Assembly (NCBI GenBank): GCA_016844415.1
Contig: JAENIX010000042.1
Location: 1 to 7,105, forward strand
Direction of reading: 5' to 3'
Source: Actinomycetota bacterium
Lineage (GTDB): Bacteria; Desulfobacterota; Deferrimicrobia; Deferrimicrobiales; Deferrimicrobiaceae
DNA: 7,105 bases
This document shows, piece by piece, positions 1 to 5,887 of the stretch. Under the pieces are notes generated by a model. That model saw nothing but the letters and a program-made list of their open reading frames with translations. It did not search any database and was not told the DNA's origin. The first letter of the stretch is position 1. Each line of letters starts with the position of its first letter. The translations under genes were made by a program, and so were the position numbers.

Positions 1-315
1 GATAACATCGAAGAGGTCGACCTGCTGCAGAAAGAGGCCGGGAAGACGGCGCATGCGGATGCCCCCGCAGGCGGGGAGGACGAGATGAGAGAACGGTTCT
101 CCGCGAGGGCGCAGGAAATATTCGAGAAGGTGGCGGCCGAAGCCGTTGAGAAGGTCCTATGGGAACACATGGAGCGCTTCTCCGCCGAGATTTCCGCAAG
201 GATCCGGGAGTCCGTCGAGGCCGTGGCGTGGGAAGTCATCCCCGCGACCGCGGAAGCGCTGATCCGCGAGGAGATCGCCCGGATCCGGCAGCAGGCCGAA
301 AAGAAATCTCCCTGA
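1..315 (+). CDS. C-terminal part of an unidentified helical protein (5' end outside window)
   Basis: The frame is open from the first base to the TGA at 313-315 and gives 104 residues. Residues 1-28 are acidic and Ala/Gly-rich and look like a linker. From about residue 30 to the end the protein is predicted to be almost entirely charged amphipathic helix. Two copies of a motif occur 23 residues apart: VEKVLWE (49-55) and VEAVAWE (72-78), each followed by further helix; the last helix contains LIREEIARI. I do not recognise the full protein. Similar Trp/Pro/Glu-rich helical tails, as I recall, occur at the ends of receiver-domain or zinc-ribbon proteins beside valS in Geobacter relatives, and the last helix also loosely resembles the oligomerising C-terminus of PopZ (DUF2497). 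Both comparisons are from memory. An alternative is a separate 76-residue protein starting at the ATG at 85, which has a strong GGGGAGG at 73-79. I prefer the longer reading because the upstream codons look coding. The gene ends 4 nt before valS. Confidence 0.7.
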   Translation, partial: DNIEEVDLLQKEAGKTAHADAPAGGEDEMRERFSARAQEIFEKVAAEAVEKVLWEHMERFSAEISARIRESVEAVAWEVIPATAEALIREEIARIRQQAEKKSP

Positions 316-319
316 AGAA

Positions 320-2968
320 ATGACGATCCGGGAAACGGACAAGGCCTACGACCCGAAAGGGATCGAGGAGAAGTGGTACGCCTGGTGGCAGGAGTTGGGT
401 CTGTTCCACGCAGACCCCGCCCGTCCCGGGGAATCGTATACGATCGTAATCCCGCCTCCGAACGTCACAGGATCCCTCCACATGGGGCACGCGCTGAACG
501 TGACCCTCCAGGACGTGCTTATTCGCTACCATCTTATGTCGGGCCGCAACGCCCTGTGGCTGCCGGGGACAGACCATGCGGGAATCGCCACGCAGAACGT
601 GGTTGAGCGGATCCTCGCCAAGGATGGGATCGGACGCCAGGACCTGGGGCGGGAAGCGTTCGTCGAGCGGGTCTGGAAGTGGAAGGAGGAAAGCGGCGGC
701 GTCATCCTGCGGCAGCTCAAGCGCCTGGGCGCATCCTGCGACTGGGCGCGGGAGCGGTTCACGATGGACGAGGGGCTGTCGCGCGCCGTCCGGGAGGCCT
801 TCACCCGCCTGTACCGCAAGGGGCTTATCTACCGTGGGCGCTATATCATCAACTGGTGCCCCCGCTGCCACACCGCACTCTCAGACCTCGAAGTCACCTA
901 CGAGGAGACGCGGGGATCGCTCTACTACATACGTTATCCGGAGATGTCCGGTGGCGTCGGCGTGGTGGTTGCGACGACGCGTCCCGAGACGATGCTCGGG
1001 GACACCGCCGTGGCGGTAAACCCCAAGGATGAGCGATTCCACGGCAGCGCCGGAACGACGCTGCGGCTTCCGCTCATGAACAGACCCATCCCCTTGATCT
1101 CCGATGAAATGGTGGACCGTGAGTTCGGGACCGGCGCGGTGAAGATAACCCCTGCGCACGATCCGAACGATTTCGAGGTTGCCAGGCGCCACGAACTCCC
1201 GTCGGTCCGCGTAATAGACGAATCGGGGAGAATGACGGAAGACGCGGGAGCCTTCGCCGGGATGGACCGGGCCGCCTGCAGGGAAGCCGTCGTCGCGAAG
1301 CTTACGGCGGAAGGGCTCCTGGAAAAGGTGGACCCATATCTTCACAATGTCGGGCACTGCTACAGGTGCAGGACGGTCGTCGAGCCGGCGGAGAGCATGC
1401 AATGGTTCGTCCGGACGAAGCCGCTGGCGGAGCCCGCGATCCGCGCGGTGAGGTCGGGCGAGACACGCATCGTGCCTTCACAGTGGGAGCGGACATATTT
1501 CGACTGGATGGAGAACATCCGCGACTGGTGCATCTCCCGGCAGATCTGGTGGGGGCACAGGATTCCCGCCTACCATTGCGGCGACTGCGGGAAGACGACC
1601 GTCGAGGCGGATACTCCCGACCGGTGCGCCTTCTGCGGCTCGCGGAGCCTGCGGCAGGAGGAGGACGTGCTGGACACGTGGTTCTCCTCCGCGCTTTGGC
1701 CGTTCTCCACGCTGGGATGGCCGGACGAAACCCCGGAATTGGCCCGGTACTATCCCACGTCCGCGCTTGTCACGGGGTTCGACATCATCTTCTTCTGGGT
1801 CGCCCGGATGATGATGATGGGGATCGAGTTCACCGGGAAAGCCCCTTTTCGCGACGTGGTGATACACGCGCTTGTGAGGGACGCCAAGGGCGAGAAGATG
1901 AGCAAGACCAGGGGGAACGTCATCGACCCGCTCGAGGTGATGGACCGCTACGGGACCGACGCCTTCCGCTTCACGCTGGTGGCGCTGGCCGCACAGGGCC
2001 GCGACATCCGGATGTCCGACGACCGCGTGGAAGGTTACCGCAACTTCATGAACAAGATATTCCAGGCCGGCCGGTTCGTCCGCATGCACGTGGACGGGGA
2101 GACGCCGCGGGAGCTTCCCGGAGAGCTTTCTGTGGCGGATCGATGGATCCTCTCCCGCCTCCAGCGCGCCGCCGAAGGGATTCGCCGCGGGATCGAGGAT
2201 TACCGTTTCAACGACGCCGGCTCGGCGTTCTACCAGTTCACGTGGCACGAGTTCTGCGACTGGTACCTGGAGATGATAAAGCCGTCCCTGTCACCGGAGG
2301 CGGACCCGGCGGCAGTCCGCAACCAGCGCGCGGTTCTTCTTCACGCGTTCGAGACGATCCTCGCCCTGGGACACCCTTTCATCCCATTCCTCACGGAGGA
2401 GATCTGGCAGTCGCTCCCCGGGGAAAGGGACAGCATCCTCAGGCATCGATATCCGGCCGCCGACACTTCTATGATCGAAGTAGACGTGGAGCATGACATG
2501 GGGCGGCTGATGGAGGTCGTACGGGCGGTTCGCAACATCCGCAGCGAGCTGAACGTCCCCCCGGCGAAGAAGGTGGAGGTGCGGCTCAAGGGACGGGAGG
2601 AGGAGCTGGCGTTCCTTCGCGAGCACGAGGAGATCCTTCGCCGGTTGGCGCGCGCGGAGAAAGTGGTTTACAAGGGCCCGGAATATATCCCCGTCCAGGA
2701 CGCGACCGCGGTGGTGAACGACATCGAGGTGTGCCTGCCCCTTGCAGGGCTCATCGACTTCGACCAGGAAGCCAGGCGGCTCCGGAAGGAGATCGACAAG
2801 GCGCAGGCCGAACATGCGCTGGTGACGGCGAAGCTTGCCAACGAAAAATTCGTGGCCAGCGCTCCGGCGGATATCGTCGAGGCCCACCGCGCCCGCAAGG
2901 ACAGCCTCGAGGAGAAGCTTTCAAAGCTGTCAAGGAACCTGGAGCTGGTGACTCGCTACCTTTCATGA
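320..2968 (+). CDS. valS: Valyl-tRNA synthetase (ValRS)
   Basis: This cytoplasmic class I aminoacyl-tRNA synthetase charges tRNA-Val with valine using ATP and hydrolyses mischarged Thr-tRNA. The 882 residues are full length for the family. Visible signatures are the HIGH box as HMGH (54-57), GTDHAGIATQ just after it, and the CP1 editing domain with TTRPET (219-224) and HDPNDFEV (280-287). DWCISRQIWWGHRIP follows at 402-416, and the KMSKS loop appears as KMSKT (526-530). After the anticodon-binding helical region, a charged coiled coil (about 811-880) matches the ValRS C-terminal tRNA-binding arm. Cysteine pairs at 180/183 with 347/350, and at 420/423 with 436/439, look like two complete zinc sites. 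The ATG at 320 gives the usual N-terminus (YDPKGIEEKWYAWWQ) and lies 4 nt after the preceding stop. It has no clear Shine-Dalgarno, which suggests coupling to the upstream gene. Its TGA overlaps the nadC ATG. Confidence 0.98.
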   Translation: MTIRETDKAYDPKGIEEKWYAWWQELGLFHADPARPGESYTIVIPPPNVTGSLHMGHALNVTLQDVLIRYHLMSGRNALWLPGTDHAGIATQNVVERILAKDGIGRQDLGREAFVERVWKWKEESGGVILRQLKRLGASCDWARERFTMDEGLSRAVREAFTRLYRKGLIYRGRYIINWCPRCHTALSDLEVTYEETRGSLYYIRYPEMSGGVGVVVATTRPETMLGDTAVAVNPKDERFHGSAGTTLRLPLMNRPIPLISDEMVDREFGTGAVKITPAHDPNDFEVARRHELPSVRVIDESGRMTEDAGAFAGMDRAACREAVVAKLTAEGLLEKVDPYLHNVGHCYRCRTVVEPAESMQWFVRTKPLAEPAIRAVRSGETRIVPSQWERTYFDWMENIRDWCISRQIWWGHRIPAYHCGDCGKTTVEADTPDRCAFCGSRSLRQEEDVLDTWFSSALWPFSTLGWPDETPELARYYPTSALVTGFDIIFFWVARMMMMGIEFTGKAPFRDVVIHALVRDAKGEKMSKTRGNVIDPLEVMDRYGTDAFRFTLVALAAQGRDIRMSDDRVEGYRNFMNKIFQAGRFVRMHVDGETPRELPGELSVADRWILSRLQRAAEGIRRGIEDYRFNDAGSAFYQFTWHEFCDWYLEMIKPSLSPEADPAAVRNQRAVLLHAFETILALGHPFIPFLTEEIWQSLPGERDSILRHRYPAADTSMIEVDVEHDMGRLMEVVRAVRNIRSELNVPPAKKVEVRLKGREEELAFLREHEEILRRLARAEKVVYKGPEYIPVQDATAVVNDIEVCLPLAGLIDFDQEARRLRKEIDKAQAEHALVTAKLANEKFVASAPADIVEAHRARKDSLEEKLSKLSRNLELVTRYLS

Positions 2969-3789
2969 TCGATCGAGCCGAGTTCGAAGATCTGGTCCGC
3001 GGGGCGCTTCGAGAGGATGCGCCTCTGGGCGATCCCTTCGGGGCGGCCTTCCGGCAGGAGGCGCAGGGCGTCTTCCTGGCGGGAGGGGCGGGGGTTTTCT
3101 GCGGAGGGCCGGTTGCCGCCGAAGTCCTGCGGCAGGTAGACCCTGCGGTATCCTTGGATTTCGTGGAGGATGGGTCGCGCATACGGGCCGGGGATAGGTT
3201 GGGCGGGGCGCGGGGCCCGGCGGGCGCGCTGCTGCTGGGCGAGAGGGTTGCGCTTAATTTCCTGCAAAGGCTTTCCGGCATCGCCACCGCGACGGCCCGG
3301 TACGTGGAGAAGGTAGCGCCGTTCGGGACGAGCATTCTCGATACGCGGAAAACCACCCCTCTTCATCGAACACTGGAAAAATATGCGGTTCGCGTCGGAG
3401 GGGGCGTCAACCACCGCTTCTCCCTCTCCGACGGCATCCTGATCAAGGAAAACGGGATCCGCGCGGCGGGGGGGATTCCGGAGGCCGTTGCGGTCGCTCG
3501 CCGGTGCGCCCCCCACCTGTCCCGGGTGGAAGTGGAAGCGGAAACGCTGGAGGAGGCTGAAGTCGCTGTCCGCGCCGGTGCCGACGCGGTTCTCCTCGAC
3601 AACATGCCGCCCGAAATGGTCGCCGAGGCGGTGCGCAAGTTCGGCGGAAGCGTATTCCTCGAGGCGTCCGGAGGCATTCGCCTGGAAAACGTCGAGGCGT
3701 ATGCTCGTACCGGTGTTCACGCGGTCTCGATCGGCGCGCTGACGCATTCTGCGGCGGCGCTGGATATTTCCTTCGAGTTGCTGCGGTGA
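2965..3789 (+). CDS. nadC: Quinolinate phosphoribosyltransferase, carboxylating (NadC)
   Basis: The enzyme converts quinolinate and PRPP to nicotinate mononucleotide, CO2 and pyrophosphate, the third step of de novo NAD synthesis, in the cytoplasm. The 274 residues fit the family. Key motifs are ERVALNFLQRLSGIAT (93-108), DTRKTTP (126-132), GGGVNHR (145-151), the LIKEN lysine at 161, EASGGI (233-238) and IGALTHSA (256-263). The family's substrate-binding basic residues (R102, R128, K129, H150, R151, K161) are present by position. ModD, a paralogue, has a different sequence at the DTRKT and NHR motifs, so NadC is the better call. The N-terminus departs from the usual EDxGxGDxT(T/S) pattern: it reads EDAPLGDPFGAAF, and the stretch before GVFCGG is a few residues short. 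I chose the ATG at 2965, which forms an ATGA overlap with the valS stop; the open frame upstream of it runs through valS and is a shadow. There is no Shine-Dalgarno near this ATG. Confidence 0.96.
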   Translation: MIDRAEFEDLVRGALREDAPLGDPFGAAFRQEAQGVFLAGGAGVFCGGPVAAEVLRQVDPAVSLDFVEDGSRIRAGDRLGGARGPAGALLLGERVALNFLQRLSGIATATARYVEKVAPFGTSILDTRKTTPLHRTLEKYAVRVGGGVNHRFSLSDGILIKENGIRAAGGIPEAVAVARRCAPHLSRVEVEAETLEEAEVAVRAGADAVLLDNMPPEMVAEAVRKFGGSVFLEASGGIRLENVEAYARTGVHAVSIGALTHSAAALDISFELLR

Positions 3790-4421
3790 ATAGGTTCCCA
3801 TGCATACTCATCCTTGCGGTCCTGATGGCGCTCGCGGAGAGATGCCAGGGCGCGCCATCGGGCTACCGCCTGATGGAGGCGACCGCCGCCTCGGTCAACG
3901 GCGAGGTCATCTTCCTTTCGGACGTTTCGAGAGAGGCCTGTTTCTACAGGTGCGGCGCGGTGCCCGGGCAGCCGGCTTCGGAGATTCCGCTTCCAGAAGC
4001 CAGGCAGAAGCTCGTCGCCGACGTCCTGGTCCTGCAGGAGCGCGTGAAACTCGGCCTGGGAGGGGTGGACAACTCGGCGCTCGCGACGATGGCGGCCGTC
4101 ATCGAGTCGGGGATGAAGAAATGTTTATCCCCGTGCGCGGCTGCGGTTTCCGGGAAAGCGGCCCGCGGCCTCGCGGACCGCAGGTTGATGGTGCGCGAGT
4201 TCCTGGAAAAAAACATCGCCGTCTTCATAAACGTGACGGACGAGGATGTCAGGAAAGAGTTGGATGTGCGCTCGCGGACCGGCGCTCCGGAGAGCGAACT
4301 GTCGGAGGCGAAGATACGCAGCGACCTGTTCGCGGAGGAGGCGGCCGCGGAGATCAGAAACTGGTTCTCGCGGGCGGCATCGAAATCCCGTATCGTTTAT
4401 TCTCCGATGGCGGAGCCATGA
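3786..4421 (+). CDS. Small exported SurA-N-like protein without PPIase domain
   Basis: A 211-residue protein with a short signal-peptide-like start: Asn-Arg, then a hydrophobic run at about 4-16, with a possible cut near residues 21-23. It should therefore act in the periplasm. Residues 33-47, including ASVNGEVIFLSDV, match the opening strand and helix of SurA/PpiD-type chaperone domains (SurA_N). A helix with QKLVADVLVLQERVKLG (74-90) and the later segment REFLEKNIAVFINVTDEDVRKEL (137-159) also fit that fold. The C-terminal helix (about 172-200, ending SRIVYS) corresponds to the closing helix of the domain. No parvulin domain is present; E. coli SurA is about twice as long. Unusual features are two CX3C pairs, C52/C56 and C113/C117. 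The start is GTG at 3786, overlapping the nadC TGA as GTGA, with no Shine-Dalgarno visible. An in-frame ATG at 3825 would remove most of the signal peptide. Role inferred: periplasmic chaperone or assembly factor; the client is unknown. Confidence 0.8.
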   Translation: MNRFPCILILAVLMALAERCQGAPSGYRLMEATAASVNGEVIFLSDVSREACFYRCGAVPGQPASEIPLPEARQKLVADVLVLQERVKLGLGGVDNSALATMAAVIESGMKKCLSPCAAAVSGKAARGLADRRLMVREFLEKNIAVFINVTDEDVRKELDVRSRTGAPESELSEAKIRSDLFAEEAAAEIRNWFSRAASKSRIVYSPMAEP

Positions 4422-4801
4422 AAAAGGACCTTTACAGCCTGACAGTCCGTTCCTCCTTCGCCGCCGCCCACCTGCTGCGGGAATATCAGGGTAACTGCGA
4501 GCGGCTTCACGGCCACAACTGGCAGGTCGAAGCGACCGTCGAGGCGGAGGAGCTGGATGCGCGCGGGATGGCGCTGGATTTCCGCGAGATGAAAGCGGCG
4601 CTCCACGACATCCTTGCGCGCCTGGACCACAAGCACCTGAACGAAATCCCCCCTTTCGACACGCAGAATCCTTCTTCGGAGAACATCGCGCGGTACATTT
4701 ACGGCGAAATGGAAGGAAGGATCGCGGGCCCTGCCCGGCTCGCCCGCGTCACCGTGTGGGAGTCCGAGGACGCCCGGGCGGAGTTCACCCGCCGGGGGTA
4801 G
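4418..4801 (+). CDS. queD: 6-carboxy-5,6,7,8-tetrahydropterin synthase (QueD)
   Basis: QueD converts 7,8-dihydroneopterin triphosphate to 6-carboxytetrahydropterin in the 7-deazaguanine pathway that leads to queuosine in tRNA. The 127 residues match the compact PTPS/QueD fold. Zinc ligands are H18 (FAAAHLL), H31 and H33. C27 lies in the CxxxHGH motif that marks the QueD subgroup of the PTPS family. LDHKHLN (69-75) supplies the conserved Asp-His pair, PSSENIARY is at 85-93, and VWES (113-116) carries the substrate-binding glutamate E115. The ATG at 4418 overlaps the stop of the preceding gene as ATGA. GGAG at 4412-4415 is only 2 nt from the start, so it is a poor Shine-Dalgarno and coupling is likely. 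The same frame is open back to 3800, but that part is out of frame with the SurA-like gene and has no protein-like character, so it is not an N-terminal fusion. The other queuosine genes (queC, queE, queF) are not in the window. Confidence 0.95.
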   Translation: MKKDLYSLTVRSSFAAAHLLREYQGNCERLHGHNWQVEATVEAEELDARGMALDFREMKAALHDILARLDHKHLNEIPPFDTQNPSSENIARYIYGEMEGRIAGPARLARVTVWESEDARAEFTRRG

Positions 4802-4804
4802 GCG

Positions 4805-5008
4805 TTAGACCTTCTTCTGCTTCAGCGAGTCGTTCAGCCCCGAAATAAGCATTTCCAGGTTGATGCCGTGGACCTTCGCCCCGTGCTCGAGGTCCTCGAA
4901 TTCGGATAGCTGGCAGCCGGCGCAGTCGATTCCGAACCGCTCGAAAACGGGGATCGTCTGGGGGAACTTCCGAAGGACGTCCTCGATTTTCATGTCTTTG
5001 TGGATCAT
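4805..5008 (-). CDS. Small DUF1858-domain protein (predicted redox/hybrid-cluster-associated)
   Basis: A 67-residue soluble protein made of a single DUF1858 domain. The family pattern is clear: an N-terminal strand and helix (MKIEDVLRKFP, 6-16), then TIPVFERFGIDCAGC (18-32), then a helix near the end with HGINLEMLISGLN (47-59). C29 and C32 form a CxxC pair at the position where the family usually has one. Such domains occur alone or fused to DUF438, PAS or hybrid-cluster proteins in anaerobes; the biochemical function is not established. I chose the ATG at 5008 because GGAGG lies 6 nt upstream (5015-5019). The longer frame from 5044 would add 12 residues unlike the family and has no such site. 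The gene lies 45 nt downstream of mqnA on the same strand. It converges on queD, with the two stop codons 3 nt apart. Confidence 0.88.
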   Translation of the reverse strand: MIHKDMKIEDVLRKFPQTIPVFERFGIDCAGCQLSEFEDLEHGAKVHGINLEMLISGLNDSLKQKKV

Positions 5009-5014
5009 CGTTGC

Positions 5015-5020
5015 CCTCCC
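5015..5020 (-). promoter_or_regulatory. Ribosome binding site of the DUF1858 gene
   Basis: On the minus strand this reads GGGAGG and is followed by six bases (GCAACG) before the ATG at 5008. It is the strongest Shine-Dalgarno on the minus strand of the window and decides the 5008 start over the longer frame beginning at 5044. Confidence 0.75.
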
Positions 5021-5034
5021 GGCGGGAATAGCCC

Positions 5035-5062
5035 ATTTTAACATGCCGCAAGTTCAGGTCAG
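5035..5062 (-). promoter_or_regulatory. Weak sigma70-like promoter candidate ahead of the DUF1858 gene
   Basis: On the minus strand CTGACC (5057-5062, 4 of 6 to TTGACA) is followed after 16 nt by TAAAAT (5035-5040, 5 of 6 to TATAAT). The TAAAAT is an AT-rich patch in otherwise GC-rich sequence. Transcription would start near 5028, giving a leader of about 20 nt that includes the GGGAGG site. The match is modest. The gene may instead simply be read through from mqnA. Confidence 0.28.
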
Positions 5063-5887
5063 CTCGAGGAATCGCAGAGGGGGCACCGACGGGATCCGGC
5101 CGATCTTCTTCGCGAGCCGGTAGAACCGAAGGAGCCCCTCCACTTCCTCTTCGAGTTCGTACGAAAGGTTCCGCCAGTATGCCGTGCGCAGCTCCTTCGG
5201 CATCCAGGCCGGGCCGATGCGCAGATGCTCGGGCCGTGTCAGGGATTCGCGGGCGATCCTCTTCGCGCTCAGAAGGGTGCGCGCGAAGCCGCGCAATGAT
5301 TCCCTTCGCAGGAGGAGCGCCTCCCGGGAGACGATCCAGAGCGCGAAGACGAACGGCAGCCCCGTTTCCCTTCGCCACCATTCACCGAGGTCGGTCGAGT
5401 GTTTCGCCGTGCCGTCCAGGCTTGCGCGGATCGCCTCGTCGCCGATGGCCAGGTATGCGGGGTGCCGGCGAAGCGCCTCCTTGGGGGTGGCGTGGGTCCG
5501 GACAAGCCGGTTCCGTTTCCCAAGGGATTCCCGAAGCAGGATCTCGAGGAGCGCGACGGATGTATCGGAGGCGCCGGAGACGGCGACTGGATCGTCTGAA
5601 ATCCTCGACAACGGATCGTTCGAGAGCAGGAGCACGCTCATCACTTTCGAGCGGGAGGAGATGGAGATGCCCGGGCACAGGAGGTAAAGCCCCGGGTTCT
5701 TCCCGTATTCGATCGAGGAGGATGGCGATATATCAAGCCGCCCCGCGCGCAGTTTCCGGTTCAGCTCCGATGGAGTTCCAGTGACGAACCGGACATTATC
5801 AAGGAAGAAGTGTGTGGTGAGTGCATGGAAGATCGGCAGCAGGTTCGCGTAGGGGATGCGCCCGACGCGCAGAAGACGGTTCCTCAT
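5054..5887 (-). CDS. mqnA: Chorismate dehydratase (MqnA), futalosine menaquinone pathway
   Basis: MqnA removes water from chorismate to give 3-[(1-carboxyvinyl)oxy]benzoate, the entry step of the futalosine route to menaquinone. The 277 residues fit the family, which has a periplasmic-binding-protein-like fold but no signal peptide and works in the cytoplasm. Characteristic segments are VGRIPYANLLPIFHAL (8-23, with the conserved active-site region Asn at 15), PSELNRKLRAGRLDISPSSS (39-58), LCPGISISS (70-78), LAIGDEAI (146-153) and DLGEWWRRETGLPFVFALW (166-184). MqnD, the related later enzyme, lacks this combination. The ATG at 5887 overlaps the permease stop as ATGA. GAGG (5893-5896) lies 5 nt before it, so the gene has its own ribosome binding site as well as coupling. 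No other mqn gene is in the window, so the rest of the pathway must lie elsewhere. Confidence 0.94.
   Translation of the reverse strand: MRNRLLRVGRIPYANLLPIFHALTTHFFLDNVRFVTGTPSELNRKLRAGRLDISPSSSIEYGKNPGLYLLCPGISISSRSKVMSVLLLSNDPLSRISDDPVAVSGASDTSVALLEILLRESLGKRNRLVRTHATPKEALRRHPAYLAIGDEAIRASLDGTAKHSTDLGEWWRRETGLPFVFALWIVSREALLLRRESLRGFARTLLSAKRIARESLTRPEHLRIGPAWMPKELRTAYWRNLSYELEEEVEGLLRFYRLAKKIGRIPSVPPLRFLELT

Noticed and set aside
2..88. A reading frame ending in TGA at 86-88 that would overlap the ATG at 85 as ATGA, suggesting a separate gene starting at 85.
   Set aside because: Its translation is Arg/Cys-rich and not protein-like, whereas the frame continuous with the downstream coding sequence gives a plausible acidic linker. 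The long reading is preferred, though the strong GGGGAGG before 85 leaves some doubt.
1366..2496. Long open frame (376 codons) on the plus strand inside valS.
   Set aside because: It is a shadow of valS in GC-rich DNA: Arg/Gly/Pro-rich translation, no recognisable domain, and fully covered by a certain gene.
2731..2964. Open extension upstream of the nadC ATG.
   Set aside because: It overlaps the conserved C-terminal arm of ValRS in another frame; the ATG at 2965 gives the normal NadC N-terminus.
3800..4417. A long open extension upstream of queD that could be read as an N-terminal fusion domain.
   Set aside because: It lies out of frame inside the SurA-like gene and is Arg/Gly-rich without any domain character; the ATG at 4418 gives the standard QueD length.
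4773..4797. GC-rich hairpin near the queD end as an intrinsic terminator.
   Set aside because: It lies within queD coding sequence, has a G/G mismatch and is not followed by a T-run on either strand.
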